A stretch of 64,000 nt of DNA from Aselliscus stoliczkanus (GCA_033961575.1 CM066735.1:34491501-34555500); one strand, 5' to 3'. Positions 1-12,659 are shown, numbered from the stretch's first letter. Notes: generated by a model from the sequence alone, not told the origin. Translations and numbers: made by a program.

Positions 1-339
1 CAACTCATGCAGATAGAAAGGAAATATTTTGCTACCATGTCCCATGAACTGCTTGACAGGCTAAATGTACACATGTACTGAGTAGGGACCTCATTCTGGA
101 AGATGGAAACAAAATCTTCGTACTTTACAATGAAAGAATATATTTAAAAAAAAAAATAGAATGACAAGGACTTGAACCTGAACTGGTCCTGGACCTCTAC
201 ATTTAGTTCTAAGATATTTCCAAAAATATAAATACAGTTGTTGTTGGTGACCTAATCAGGCCCTTGGGCTTCTCTTTGAAGATCCTAGCTTCTTGAATCA
301 CATAAGAAACATACATAATGGGAGTCAGACTGGTCAGAC
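1..339. other. Upstream intergenic DNA, nothing recognised
   Basis: AT-rich sequence with short A-runs and no credible ORF or recognisable repeat. Confidence 0.5.
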
Positions 340-480
340 TGGAGTGAAATAGTTCTGATCCTGGAGTCAGAAAACGTAAGTTCAGGTGTGTGTTGTATCT
401 ATTATTCGCTATGTGACCTTCACATCTAATTCTTGGTTACCACACCTGTAAAAGAGGCCAAATGTTTTGTTGTATCTACA
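340..480 (+). repeat. MIR SINE remnant
   Basis: Contains the MIR core order: a gagtcag/gttcag-like head, then a form of the CTATGTGACCTT core, then a degraded ACCTGTAAAA-type stretch. Diverged, with ends approximate. Confidence 0.6.
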
Positions 481-1845
481 TCATATGAATCTTTTGAGAC
501 CAAGTAAGAAAATATTTATAAATAAACATTTGTTAAACTTCAAAATCTATGCAAAATATAACGATATAAGTAACCAATGATGATACACTGTATGCTTATG
601 GGAACATAGGAAGCACTTTTCTTTTCCCCAACCCTGTGTAAATTAACAAAATTCCAGATTTGACTCCTTATACAAGTAAACCAATTTCTATTTTCCTCTA
701 TGCAATCAACACTTCAAATTTACCATTGGGTTTTCTTTTTTTTTTTTCTATTCTAGGACCACAGCACACAAAACAAGCTTCCCAAGCCCTGTGTGTCTTT
801 CTAAAAAAAAAAAAAATTCATACCAGTAGTCCATGCAATTAATTAAATATGCTTGTCAAAGTAGAGAAATAGAATGTGTTGCCAGAGACAACGATCCTGC
901 AAATCTTTCCCCTTGTTTAAAAAAAAAAAAACCTATGCTTTAAATAAACAGTTGGAAACAAAACAAAGATTCTTAGCAATTTGTGCTAAGAAATTTCAGG
1001 CTGATTTATATAGTCCTTAGCATTATAATTTTGGATAATTGCACCTCAGATGTATCATTCTGTCATGTTTCCAAATGGACAGACACCTTTGCAAATTTAG
1101 AGTTGCTTCTAAGCACTCAAGTGACATAATATTCGCAAATAATATATATATTTTTAATTTACTCTATTACCATCCTTGTCCTGCATTGTGTAAGGTCGTT
1201 CTACATCTGAAGGAAAGGGAACATTTTAAACAATTGTTGTTTAGTAAGAATAAGATAAACATTGAGGCTTAAAATTGTCTTCAGATTTCATAGAATTCTC
1301 AATATATTGGTAGAATTTCTTTAGGTTGTTTGATAACCCAAACTGGTACCAGTGAATGTCACAAAATGGTAAGGATAATTCAATCAGTATCAGCTCACTA
1401 ACTCCCTCTTGAAAAGAAGAGGAATAGAGCCTAGGACATCTTATCTGTGCAGCACAATGTTGAGGCGGCAATCTTTACTGGAAGTTCCAGATTTACAGCA
1501 AAGTGCTCTGTGTAGCACAAGCCTTTTTTTTTAGAATAGATTCAGGATATACTTTTAAAAACTGTTCTCTATTTTATTTGTCATCTCCATAGTTTTGACC
1601 ATGTGAGCTCCATTTCTCCATGTTTGCATGACCCAGTGCTTTCCTGTCTATGAGCCTGCCCACCCCTCCAACCCCACAAGAGAAAAAACAAAACCAAGAG
1701 AGTCTCAACTGATTCTTTAGCTCAGAGAACAGCATAATCATCTACCGGCCACACAAATCAGAAAGTCTAGGACCCTTGGACACATCCTGCATCTCTGTAA
1801 TTATTTGGTTTATTTAAGAGGGTTTATATCTCATTAACCATGGGC
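481..1845. other. Intergenic, nothing recognised
   Basis: AT-rich DNA with several A-runs of 10-13 bases (801-814, 919-931) and only short chance ORFs. Confidence 0.5.
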
Positions 1846-1849
1846 CTGG

Positions 1850-2020
1850 CACACCTCAGCACTTTATAATAATTAACTCATTTCATAGTTATAACAACAG
1901 GTCAAAAACCAAGGCACAGAGACATAAAATAGAAACTGTTATAGGCTGCAAAACTAGTACATGGCAAAGTGGAATTTGAACCCAGGCCCTCTGGTTCTGG
2001 AGGCCATGACATCATGTTTC
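1850..2020 (-). repeat. MIR SINE remnant, antisense
   Basis: Reads as the reverse complement of MIR: aactcattt, then aaggcacagagaca, then gaatttgaacccaggccctctgg. The B-box-derived gaacccagg motif is clear. Confidence 0.65.
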
Positions 2021-2179
2021 CCCTTCAGTCCATGATTAAGATTGGTTACGCCTTCCTCACAAATATTTCTCAAAAACATTCTCCTTCTCCCCTGACATCA
2101 TGCTAATCCAACCACCATAAATTCCACATGACCTTCGGATACCTTCTGCTTCTCCCTGCAGTCCCATTTAACCCCAAGT

Positions 2180-2420
2180 GTCCATTACCAGACTGTGTGA
2201 TCTCTTAAAAAAGTAGCCCTGATCATTTTTGGCTCTAGTGTAGAAATTTTCAATGGCTTTCCATTAATATACAAATCAACTTCCTTCACGCTGCCTACCT
2301 TGCAACTTCCCTCCCCTCCACTCCATGTCACTCACTGTGTTCCAGGTACATCAGGTTCTAATTTCTCAAATGTACCATGCACCTTCCTACTTCAGTGTCT
2401 CCATATACTGTCCCCTTAGG
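2180..2420 (+). repeat. LINE-2 3' region fragment
   Basis: Contains the L2 3' UTR word order: a form of caatggctttccatt, then caaatcaacttccttca, and a tail of short pyrimidine-rich words. Highly diverged and boundaries approximate. Confidence 0.5.
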
Positions 2421-2421
2421 C

Positions 2422-2655
2422 CAGGGTTTCTCAGCCTCAACACTATGGACGTTTTGGACTGGGTAGTTCTTTGCTATGGATGGCTATTCTGTGTGTGTAA
2501 GATTTTAGCAGCATTCCTGGCCTCTAGTCAGATAGATGCCAGTAGCAACCCTTAGTTTTAACCACTAAAATATGGCTCTAGACACTGCCAAATTTCCTCT
2601 ACGGGGGAAGGGGTATGTATGATAATTCCTCCTGCTGAGAGCCATTGCCTCAGAA
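2422..2655 (-). repeat. MER5A-type hAT DNA transposon remnant
   Basis: Starts cagggtttctcagcctc and continues through ttagcagcattcctggcctct, agatgccagtagca and cactgccaaattt. This is the reverse complement of the MER5A non-autonomous hAT-Charlie element, with recognisable terminal inverted repeats. Confidence 0.8.
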
Positions 2656-2789
2656 TTAAATCATCTGGCCCCCTGTTTTGATTTATTTGTATTCATTCTG
2701 CAAAACTTAGCAGCCAAGATCACTTCTTCATAGAGGCTTCTGATTTTGGACCAGAAGTTGCACATTGGTTCCCCAAGAAGCAGTCTCTG

Positions 2790-3665
2790 GGACTGAAAGT
2801 GTGTGCAATAGTTTATTATAATGTGGTTGGTCTTGGGAGAAACACCTGTGGAGGAGACAGGACTAGGCCGAAGGGGATGCTGGGGGCAGTGCTGCTTCAG
2901 CAAAGGGCTCACTGGGTCTTACTGGCACCTCTGAAGCTGGGCGATCCCCCTGAGTTGTTCTATGTTCAAGTGAGGAAGCACGGCCTTTAGCCCTCCAAGT
3001 CATGGGCTGCAGGTTGTGCTGGGAAGAGGCATGACCTTGGGCTTGGCAACCGTCTGTGGTGGAGGCAGTTTGTTAAGAAGGCTGAGAGCTGGGGACTGTG
3101 TTTCAGCAGCAATTACGGCAAATGAGTCCTTTGGCCCTGAAGAGGGATTTGGGCAGCACCCTGAAGCATTCACCTTAGTCCATCCCTTGGACTGCTCATA
3201 TCCACTTACTATTATAATATAAGTCCTGTTGGGCCTTTTTTCCTGAAGTAAATTCATAAGATCAGTGGGGCAAGCCACGGTCTCCGCTGCTACAGCACCA
3301 CTCTGCACCACCTCCCATACTCCTCTTCTCGCTCCGCACGATTGATTGGAGATTCCCTCATCCAGAATTGTCACCTCTGCTCATCTCAGTGGTGAGGAGT
3401 AGCCTGTTGGGATACAGATTGTGATGCCTGAAGGGCCTTTGCTCCTGGCTGTGGCTGCCCCTCCACCAAAGTCGAACAAAAGAGTAGCAAGAGGGGCTTA
3501 AGTGAGTCACTTTGGTGACAATCACATTCCTCCCTTCCCCCACGGTGCAAGGGCAACTCGCAGGAGGCAGCATTCCCAGCACTAGAGGAATCTCTGTAGA
3601 TTTGATATGAATATGTATTTTCATATTCAGTGAATGTGTGAATGTCAGCGAGATTAAGATCCTTT
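2790..3665 (-). other. Unassigned GC-richer block with open frames on the minus strand
   Basis: Distinctly GC-richer than its surroundings. On the minus strand two frames are open for 105 codons (3675-3358) and 124 codons (3374-3000), overlapping by a few bases in different phases. An AATAAA lies downstream on that strand near 2812-2817. The frames include NRTYIIIVSGYEQSKGWTKV and a run ending in PPPQTVAKPKVMPLPSTTC. I do not recognise the protein. The arrangement would fit a decayed retroelement internal region or an old retrocopy; a current gene is unlikely. Confidence 0.35.
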
Positions 3666-3689
3666 CAGCTGCCACTAACTGAATACTTA

Positions 3690-4455
3690 ATTAAAAGAGG
3701 CTGAAGCAATGAATATATGCATTATCTTATTAGACAAGGAGCCTGGGGGTTAGAAAACTATTGAGTTGGTTGATTTAGTGGCTCCATGATGTCATGAAGA
3801 ACTGAGGCTTTTTGATATTTCCCTTGGCTTTAATCCTTCGATTTGAATCTTCATGGCTGTAAAATGGTAGCCAAAGTGCTGGGTGTGACCTTCCATGGAC
3901 TTGCAACTGAGCAGAAAGTTGGTGAGCTGTGAAAACAGAGAAAGTAGTGGTGGTTGTGAGTGGGAAACCAATGGACGCTGCTGCAACATGCAGTGTATCT
4001 GATGCAGGTACTGGACACAGCGATAGCCCCATAAGTACTAGTTTACAAATTTCCCCTTAGTTTTGTTCTTTCCTCTCAATTGGTTTTTCTATTTCTACTT
4101 TTCTAATTCTCTGTTCCTTCTTTACCTCTCTCATTCTTCTTCATGTTATTCATGTTTATTTTTCTGTGTAATACAGAAATAAAACATTATTACTTTTTTA
4201 ACATAATCAAAGTTTTGTGCTATTTATGTAAAAAAAAAAAAAACCCAGATAAACAATGTCATACATTTCTCCATAGGAAAAAGAAATCAAAATAATTTTT
4301 TTTAGTGACATCGGTTTTTCCCCCTCTTATATCTTTAATATACGTAAGATTCCTGTCTCGGTATAAGCACAAATAAGTGAATAACAGGAGAAAATGACAG
4401 AACAGAGACAGTGATGGGCAGAGGAACTTGGCATTTAATATACAAATTAAATTAA
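3690..4455. other. Intergenic, nothing recognised
   Basis: No recognisable repeat or gene. The minus-strand ORFs of 65-85 codons here look like chance. Confidence 0.45.
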
Positions 4456-4464
4456 AAGAATAGG

Positions 4465-4650
4465 TCCCAGGGATCAGAATGAATGGGCTGCAATCCCAGC
4501 TATCCCATTCACAAACTATGTGATTTTAGGCAAGCATCTCAAACCTCCTATTCCTCAGTTTACTCATCTATAAAATGAGAATAATAGCAGTACTTAGCTC
4601 ATAGAACTTTGTGAGAATAACATGAGAAAATGCATGTAATGTTCTTAGAA
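4465..4650 (+). repeat. MIR SINE remnant
   Basis: Good MIR core: ctatgtgattttaggcaagc, then cctcagtttactcatctat, then aaaatgagaataatagcagt, then cttagctcatagaactttgt. Confidence 0.8.
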
Positions 4651-4869
4651 AACTCCCAATAAGGAATTGTTTGCCTCAAGGATCCCAGATAGTAAACTAC
4701 AGGAAGAATAAAGCATCTGGGTTCAAATTTAGACTGTGCAAATCTCTCCCAGGGCTTTTATGTGAGAATAGTTTTCCGATTATTAAATCATGCCTTCTTA
4801 CTTGCCTTGTGTGGCTATCTTTTATGGAAGACTTTACCTTTTATCTTCACCCCTTATTCTTGCTTATCT

Positions 4870-5045
4870 TCTACCCACAAACTGAACGTTCTTTTAAATT
4901 CTATGAGAAAGAGTCCCAAATCTATAAGTCTAACTCTCAGCTCTTTTTACGATATCTATATTTATGTTTCCAGCCTCTAGAGAAAAGCCTCCACTGGAAC
5001 ATTCCAAAACCTTTGAACACAACTGATTCACGGTGTGGATCTGGG
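4870..5045 (+). repeat. Probable LINE-2 ORF2 remnant
   Basis: The words gagtcccaaatctataagtc and cctccactggaacattcc resemble the L2 reverse-transcriptase region downstream of the YADD motif. It lies within a 140-codon open frame (4671-5093) that has no other recognisable protein character. Confidence 0.4.
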
Positions 5046-5098
5046 CATATAAATAACTACATTATGTGTGGAGTTCTCAGCTTCTGTAGTTAAAAAAA

Positions 5099-5180
5099 AG
5101 GGAAGGAAGGAAGGAAGGAAGGAAGGAAGGAAGGAAGGAAGGAAGGAAGGAAGGAAGGAAGGAAGGGGGAAGAAAGAAAG
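5099..5180 (+). repeat. (GGAA)n microsatellite
   Basis: About 16 tandem GGAA/AAGG units, followed by a degenerate GGGGAAGAAAGAAAG purine tract. Confidence 0.95.
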
Positions 5181-5339
5181 AGATTAGGGAGAGGGAGGTA
5201 AAGGTGTGGGTTAAGGACATTTCTAAGACTTAGTACAGTTTTTTATTCTATGTCAAAAAAAAAACCATTTTCATCCCCCAAGTTCCTACAAAATACTTAT
5301 ATTCCTGTCTTTTCTTTCTCAGATTTATAACATTAATGC

Positions 5340-5720
5340 TTTGAAAACAGATTCAAAAATCAAACATAACTTTGCCACTGTCATGCTCAGAGTGCTTCGG
5401 TCAATTCTCATTTCTGTTTTCTGAAGAAAACATTGCCATCTTAATCTGACCTTGACATGTCTCTTCAGTCTACCCTCACCATTCCACTTATCACACTTCA
5501 CATTCTGGGTGCTCGTTAACATTATTTTATTACCTCCTAAACTAACTTCTTCCAATAGAGACTTGGGAAACCCTACATATACTTCAAAATATGGCTCAAT
5601 TGCCCTTTGCAAAGCTTATCACAGATATTAGTAACTCTTCAGTCTCCTCTAGCTGCCTCTTTTACAGCTCTTTAGCACATAACATCTAGTTAATGTTACA
5701 GCCATGAATTAGTTTTATTT
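5340..5720 (+). repeat. Probable LINE-2 3' UTR remnant
   Basis: Word order resembling the L2 3' UTR: cacattctgggtgctcg, then ccctacatatacttcaaaat, then ggctcaattgcc, then cagctctttagcacata. Very diverged. Confidence 0.4.
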
Positions 5721-6350
5721 CTCCCATTTGTTTTAAATTGCTTAAGTTGGTAGCTATATTTTGTTCATATAACCTAGAATACACACTGTTAATTATAGGT
5801 TATATATTAAAACGTAAATGCTGTGGAATAAAATAATAGTTAAATGTTTACAGTGTTCAAATGCTCATGCAGTTTTGTTCATACATTTGATTCAATTGGG
5901 TCACTGAGATGTTTTTAAAGCCTAAAAAATTAATTTTAGTTGTTGTTTTCTGGTGGTTTTCCTTTTCAAAGACTTCATTATTATGTATGTACTTTGTTCA
6001 GTTAAAATGTAGACACTTTTGAAATTTATAACAAAGGAAAATAACATTGTCTACTTTCATTTAGCAGATAATAAATTTGTGATACATTTTGCTCTTTGAA
6101 TTAAAACCTGTAGAGATGCTAAATATTGTTATCTCATATCATTAGCATTTTGGCTTGAAATCTCTTCATCCAGGCACATATGTGATTTTTATTTTTATAC
6201 ATAAATTTGCATAACTGTTTCACTATCTTCCACAGACTATAGTCTTTAGACATTAACTTGACAAATATAATCAAGACATCAGTTTCAGTCTCGCTCAGTG
6301 GGTCTGAAACATCTTTATTGAGAAATTTCCATATCTACTCAGACTTCAGT
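5721..6350. other. Intergenic, nothing recognised
   Basis: AT-rich with no credible feature. Confidence 0.45.
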
Positions 6351-6353
<3 letters not shown>

Positions 6354-6412
<59 letters not shown>

Positions 6413-6416
6413 CCTC
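6354..6416 (+). repeat. (TC)n microsatellite
   Basis: About 26 CT dinucleotides with one T interruption near the end, followed by a C-rich pyrimidine stretch. Confidence 0.95.
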
Positions 6417-6579
6417 CCACCCCCCATCCTCCTCCCTCAAAGAAGCACTTAATCAGTAGGGACTGTAGATTGACATAAAAAACAAGTTGACTTTAAAAAA
6501 ATAATTTACATGGTTTTGTTTAGTATCTTCAGATAACTCCATTCCAGCATAAAATACAGGAACAAGTTTTTTCAGAGAA

Positions 6580-7313
6580 GAAATCTATGATGAAAAAAGA
6601 AACAAATGAAGCAAAACACCATGGATATACTTCTGTAAAGAGAGACACCTCTTCAAGAAGCGCCTCAGGTAGGAAGGAATTTTGGGAGGAATTCCAGAAG
6701 AAGACATTGTCTTCATAGGAGATGACAGCTCCATGTGTGTTACTGGCCCTGAAGCCCTTCCAGTGGGACAAGCTGTAGAAGTGGAAGATAGTGGTATTGA
6801 TATCCTGACCCTGTGTAGGCCTAGGCTAATGTGTGTGTTTCTCTCTTGGCTTTTAACAAAAAAGTTTAAAAAGTAAAAAAAATAAACAAACAAACAAACA
6901 AAAAGATAAAATAGAAAAAAAACTCATAGAAAAAGGATATAAAAAATGAAAAATTTTTCATCCTCAGCTGTCACACTCACTCACCTCCCAGTCCTGCAGG
7001 CTCCATTCATGGTAAGTGACCTGTAAAGATGTACCATTTTTATACCATATTTTTACTGTACTTTTTCCATGTTTCAATATATTTAGATACACAAATACTT
7101 AACACAGTGTTACAACTGTCTACAGTGTTCAGTATAGTACCATGCTGTACAAGCTTGTAGCCTAGGAGCTAGAGGCTGTACCATAGAGCCTAAGTGTGCA
7201 GTAGGCTGCACCATCTAGGTTTGGGTAAGTGTACTCTGTGATGCTCACACAATGACAAAATCACCTAACAATGCATTTCTTAGAACGTACTGTCATCACC
7301 AAGCAACACAGAA
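6580..7313 (+). mobile_element. Non-autonomous pogo/Tigger-type DNA transposon remnant
   Basis: Shows the characteristic order of a Tigger-derived element: a decayed transposase C-terminal fragment (EEDIVFIGDDSSM, then EALPVGQAVEVEDSGIDI), then gtaggcctaggctaatgtgt, then A-rich sequence, then gtaccatgctgtacaagctt and gtagcctaggagctagaggc. The end, cacaatgacaaaatcaccta plus acaatgcatttcttagaacg, resembles the terminal region. The left end is uncertain and no intact transposase remains. Confidence 0.75.
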
Positions 7314-8690
7314 AATCCTAAGAAATCCACAAAAAACTAACCCACAAGGAACTAATAAATGGGTTCAGCAAGGCTGCGGGATATTAGATCAATATATCCA
7401 AATCAATTGTATTTCTACATACTGGCAATGAACAACCCAAAAATGAAATTAAGGAAACAATTCCACTTAAATAATAACAAATAATAAAGTACTTGGAAAT
7501 AAAGTTTTTAAAAAAAGAACTGCAATACTTACATGGAAAACTATAAAACATTATTGAAAGACAATAAAAGAAGACCTACATAAATGGAAATGCATTTCAT
7601 GATCATGGAACAGAAGACTTAATATTATTAAGATGGCGATTGGGTTCCCAAACTAATCTATAGATTCAATACAATCCCTATCAAAATCCTTGGTATACCT
7701 TTGCAGAAAATGAAAAACTGACACTAAAATACATATGAAAATAAATGCAAGGGACTCAAAACAATAAAAAAATATTGAAAACTGTTGGAGGTCTTGCTAT
7801 TCCAGATTTCAAAATTTCATTCAAAGAAACAGTAATCAAGATGGTGTGATACTGACATAAGTTTAGACCTATAGATCAATGGAATAGAATTGACCATCTA
7901 TAAAAAGAAAACAAAACAAAAAAAACCCCCCAAAAAACAACATTAAACGTATTGTCCATGTAGCTTCATTAATTGTAACAAATGTACCACTCTGGTGGGA
8001 GGTGTTGATAATAGGGGAGGCTGTGTACATCAGGTAGAGGACATATGGGAAATCTCTCCACCTTCCCCTCAATTTTGCTATGAACCTAAAACTCCTCTAA
8101 AAATAAAGTTAATTTTTAAAAAAGACAAATAACAAAACAATTCAAAAATTGGCAAAGGAATTGAATAGGCATTTAAAAAAAAATAAAAAAATAATATATA
8201 TATATCTCCCCACTATGTACACAAAAAGATGCTCTGCATTAATAATTAGAGAAATGCAAATCAAACCGCAATGAGATACCACTTCACATCCCTAGGATGG
8301 CTAAAATAGGAAAGACAATAACAAGTATGGATAAGGATTATAAAAATGGAACCCTCATACATTGCTGGTGGAAATGTATAATAGTACTGCCACTTTGAAA
8401 GTATTCTTCAGGTTCCTCAAATTTTAAAAAGTTACCATAAGATGCAGCAAGATACGCTCCTAGGTATATGCCAAGAGAATGGGAATACATGCCCACACAA
8501 AGACTTATACACAATGCTCACAGCAGCATTATTCATAAGAGCCAAATGATGGTAAGTACCCAAAATGTCTGTCAACTGATCAATGGATAAACAAAATGTG
8601 GTATATCTATACATTGGAATATTATTTGTCAATAAAGGAATCATTCAGTGATACAAAGGAAATACTGATATGACATATGCTATAACAAAG
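7314..8690 (+). mobile_element. LINE-1 fragments (ORF2 reverse-transcriptase region, 3' UTR, ORF2 C-terminus)
   Basis: 7314-7900 matches the L1 ORF2 RT/thumb region (for example aaagtacttggaaataaagt and caatacaatccctatcaaaa). 7955-8115 is an L1M-type 3' UTR end (accactctggtgggaggtgt, then cctaaaactcctctaaaaat). 8120-8690 returns to the ORF2 C-terminal region (gagataccacttcacatccc, then attgctggtggaaatgtata). The order shows at least two L1 insertions or a rearrangement. All frames are broken. Confidence 0.85.
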
Positions 8691-8699
8691 CTGTTATAA

Positions 8700-10145
8700 A
8701 AAAACAAACACTGAATTGTAGAATGTAGAGTAGCTCTAAAGGGGAAGGGCAACTTTTATCTTATTTTTTGCTTAATACTATCTGTTTTTTAACTTTTAAG
8801 CTGCCATTCATTTATTCATTGCAGATCCTTCCAACACTGTTTACCCTTATAATTATATCTAAGTGATTTTGGAAGAATTTAATTCATTCTCTTAATTCTA
8901 TTGTATAAAAACCAGTCATGCCTGTCAAATCTGTCAAAATGTGACAAAATACATGTGTAAACAGATTGAAATATAGTAACTTTGGCAAAAAGCACAACAA
9001 ATTCCTATTATTTACTGGAAACACAATTCTGTTCAACTTAGATGTACTATATTAACCAAATTATATAACTTATGCAAAAGAGAGTATAGTCTCTCTAAAT
9101 TTCGAAATAAACCATTTGCTTTGCCAATGGTAAAAGAAAATTAACAGCAGCAGCAGCAGCAGCAAAAACATTATTTTACCTCCCCTACCATTAGGTTACT
9201 GTCTTCCTTTGAAGATAATTTTACTAAAGTCTTTCGTTTTTTTAATGTCAAAGAACAATATTAGATGCTTCTAAACTTGAAAACAGTCATGGACAGTTTG
9301 TTTCCAGTATCCCGAAAATTGCTAGCCTATCCAGTAACGATCCATGTATTCGTTAGCCACCTGGGAAGTGTGGGTGGCAGGTTGTCCAACTCTCTTTTGA
9401 TTCTGTCCTTGGAAAGGAGTAGTAGGTGCCATGCCAATGTTCCTGTGGTATTCTCTTAATGCCAAATAGATCGTATTTTTAATTCCTGTCAGCCTTATCC
9501 CATAAAACTCATGAATTCAGCCCACAGTCATTAAGAGAGACATAGAAGAACAGAGTTACTGCAGTGCTCACAGAACTGTGGCCAGAACAATAAAAATGGG
9601 AAGCAGATGGCAGCAAGCTCAAGTTTTGCATGCTTCTCTTTATGTTGCACAGCATATCTGTATAATCAAGCCTCAGGCAGCAACAAGCTTCTACTACTCC
9701 TTTCCTAGGGTTCCATTAAGAATTCCCTGAATGAATCAGATTCATGAATTATTTCAGCTATAAAACTCCAATGTAGGACTTACACTATAGTTTCATTGAT
9801 TTATTATTTTTTTAAAACCTTTTTGGTTAATCACAAGTCTACATACCTCACATTGATTGATTTAATTTGGTACTTTTTAAATGTCAGAGAGCCATCCAGA
9901 GGCCTTTGAATTATGAGTGTAGCCTTAAAAAGCTAAACTAAATGGAATAATAATATCAACTACCCCAGCATCAGAATTTTAAAATAAGTCTTTAATATCT
10001 TTTAATTTTTATTTTTGTAGTCCTACAGTAAGGTTGAGAGTAATTATATTGAAATATATACATAATTTAATTTTGAGTGAGCATAAAGAAGATCAGTAAG
10101 GGAAAAATATCTTTCTTCCTAATCTAGGTATATTAAAAAATCAAA
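8700..10145. other. Intergenic, nothing recognised except a (CAG)6 run
   Basis: AT-rich. Six CAG units occur at about 9145-9162. No gene or repeat family is identifiable. Confidence 0.5.
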
Positions 10146-10148
10146 TGT

Positions 10149-10214
10149 AAATTTATTTTCAAATAAATTTATTTTCAAAAAAATTATTTTCAAAAAAATT
10201 ATTTTCAAATAAAA
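10149..10214 (+). repeat. Short tandem repeat, four units of about 16 bases
   Basis: Units of the form AAATTTATTTTCAAAT occur four times with small changes; the last two lose one T. Confidence 0.85.
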
Positions 10215-10314
10215 AAAACTTCTAGCAAAAAGCTTGAAAGAGCCTAAACTTTCAAATTAAAAGCAGTAGTCCAATCTCACTAAATCAATAATCATTTGTC
10301 AAATGCCTGCATGT

Positions 10315-10505
10315 CAGATATTATTCATGGGTAACTGAATATTAACTGCATAAATCCACTAATACTATTGATAAAATCAACATTTGAGTATTTCTATGCG
10401 GCAGCATTTCAAAATCGCACTATTGTCATTTTCAGATGAAACTGAAAAAGAGAGGCTAAGTCACTTGCCCAAGGCCAACCAGCTAGAAGTGCAAAGCAGT
10501 GACTC
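10315..10505 (-). repeat. MIR SINE remnant, antisense
   Basis: Reverse MIR core: tcattttcagatgaaactga, then agtcacttgcccaaggccaa, then ccagctagaagtgcaaagca. Confidence 0.7.
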
Positions 10506-12165
10506 TAGTAATTCCCTTCCCCCTTCTCCCTTCTTCTCCCCTCCTCTCTCCTCCCTTTTCTCCCACCTCCATCCCCGTCTAGTTATAGCAATATAGTATA
10601 TCACTATGGCTTTGCAATTTTATTATTATTTCTTTACAGTGTTAGACTTTCGCTTTAATTTTCTCACTCAATCCATTTTTGTTGATTGAAGTATCCCCAT
10701 TTTCAGGTCATGACGATAGGCCCCTGTGCCTTCATTATTTGATCCTGTTCCTTCACTTTTCAGGAGGCTCTTGAGGCCTCTGAATGGCAAGGCGCTTACG
10801 CAATCGGCAGATGTGTTGACTGACTCATCAGTGATGTGACCAGCTGGAACAACTAGTAAAAGATTCTAATTTCAGGGTTTGTTCATTCTGACAGTTTGTA
10901 GCCTTGGTGTATAGAACAACTCATATATCAGACAGGAATAGTTTCAGTCAGTAATTTTTAGTGATGTCTCCAGAAAACCATCTAAATTCCCAAGAGCTGT
11001 GGTCATATTAGTCACAATTGTCAAACTAACTCATGCTTCTTTTTTAAAATACAAAAGCAAGAGATACTATAATCCCCAAGGCATACACGCTTCAATGATC
11101 TAAAAAGATTTTCAGGAACTTGGTAGAAACTAATTGTATCAAAAAGTAGGCAATACTTATACTGTGAAACTGGTCCATTTTTAATCAGTGGAAGCCAACA
11201 TGTCATTTGTTTCCACATGAAAAAGTAACATGAGGAAGAGCTATTAAATTAAGAACAATAATAATTATGAATACTGGTATTTCATACTGCCATACATTTA
11301 CAAAAAGTTAACAAATATTTACCTGTTGCCTTCCTTGCTTTTTCTTTTTTTTGTTGGAAATAGAAATGGATTTTATTTTTAATATATTATGCTTTAACCT
11401 ATTTTGAGAGCATGGGATTAACACTGTTAATATCATATGTTTTTATGGCAGGAAATAAAGAGCCTGCACATATGTTATCCTAACCCCACAGTAACCCAGG
11501 GGAACAGGAGAACTGGGCTTCATAGAGTTCAGTGACTCCACAAGGTGAGTCTGTAAGGGAGCAACAGGGCCAGGGACAGGAAACACTTCTCCAGTGTAAG
11601 CTGGTACACTTTCTGTCCACTGGTTTGTCTCTAAGTGCATGAAGGAAGAGTGAAGTCATAGGTAACTCCTGCAGTTTCCTTGCTTTCAGTGCAGTGATTC
11701 CAGAACCTGAGTGTACCAAATTACCAAAAATGCAGATTTCTGGACGCTTTGTTTTTAAAAGCATCTGTCTTTTGGGAATCTGCATTTTAATAGTCATATC
11801 TGTTGATTCAACTGCCAGTTCAAAGGCCAAAAATTACAATATTCTCCTGTGTCCTAATTCGACCTAAATTTTTGATTTTATGCAGGCAGATTACAAGAGG
11901 CATTAGATAAGGAATATGATAGCCAAATGTTGAAGTCTTAGGCAGGAATTCAAGGGCATCTGAGAAGGAGAATGAAAGGAGTCATTGAATTGCCAAGACA
12001 ACATTTTGAATGTAAATACCCCTCTATAAACTGTTTTTTGTTTTTACTACAACTTTTTCTTTTCTGTTTCTTTTTAACATTTCAAACTACTCTGGAAATT
12101 TGAAAGAAGTTTTCTTTATAACATTTTACATTCCTTCACAACCCCAAATTTGGAAGGAGGGCCTG
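10506..12165. other. Intergenic, no firm feature
   Basis: A pyrimidine-rich patch lies at 10517-10577. 11660-11800 has weak resemblance to MER5/MER20-class hAT elements (aaaaatgcagatttctgg, then gaatctgcattttaatag), not strong enough to call. Confidence 0.4.
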
Positions 12166-12177
12166 TTAAATGTTATT

Positions 12178-12647
12178 ATTTATTCATTTATTTATTTTAA
12201 AGATTTTATTGGGGAATTGGGGGAGGGGAACAGCATTGGGGAACCGGGTAAGGGGAACAGACAAGTTGCTGTCCTTTAATTCTTCAGTCTAGTTGTGGAG
12301 GACATTGCTTCACTGGCTCATGTTGGTATCATCATTGCGCTCTTCTCGGGTGAGGCAGATTGGTCACCGGCCTCTGGACAGCCACTCACCGCAGCTATTA
12401 GCAGCTCACACTGGCTGCCAGCCACTCACACTGGCTGCTGGCCACTCACTGTAGTCTATGGCAGCCCACTGCAGCAGGGGCTGCAGCTACGCCTTCCCGG
12501 GGACTTACAACAGCCCAGCTCCAGGTGAGCTGTTGTTCACCATCTTAGCTGTAGAGGGCAGTGTCACTGGCCCTTATATGTGGGATTCGAACTGGTGCTG
12601 CTGGCATTCCAAGCCAGCTTTTAAACAACACACCACTCGGCCGGTTC
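12178..12647 (-). mobile_element. VES-like tRNA-derived SINE, full length (head plus tail)
   Basis: Reverse orientation: A-tail side at 12178, promoter head (B-box-like gggattcgaactgg, then a degraded A-box and ctcggccggt) at 12580-12647. Flanked by 12-base target-site duplications ttaaatgttatt (12166-12177 and 12648-12659). Open frames within it are passive. Confidence 0.93.
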
Positions 12648-12659
12648 TTAAATGTTATT

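Noticed and set aside
4671..5093. 140-codon plus-strand ORF as a gene
   Set aside because: Sequence resembles decayed LINE-2; no recognisable protein family.
5099..6416. CRISPR-like or satellite arrays
   Set aside because: Repeats are simple microsatellites without spacers; a CRISPR array is not expected in a mammalian genome.
7314..8690. Active LINE-1
   Set aside because: 5'-truncated, mosaic and frame-broken.
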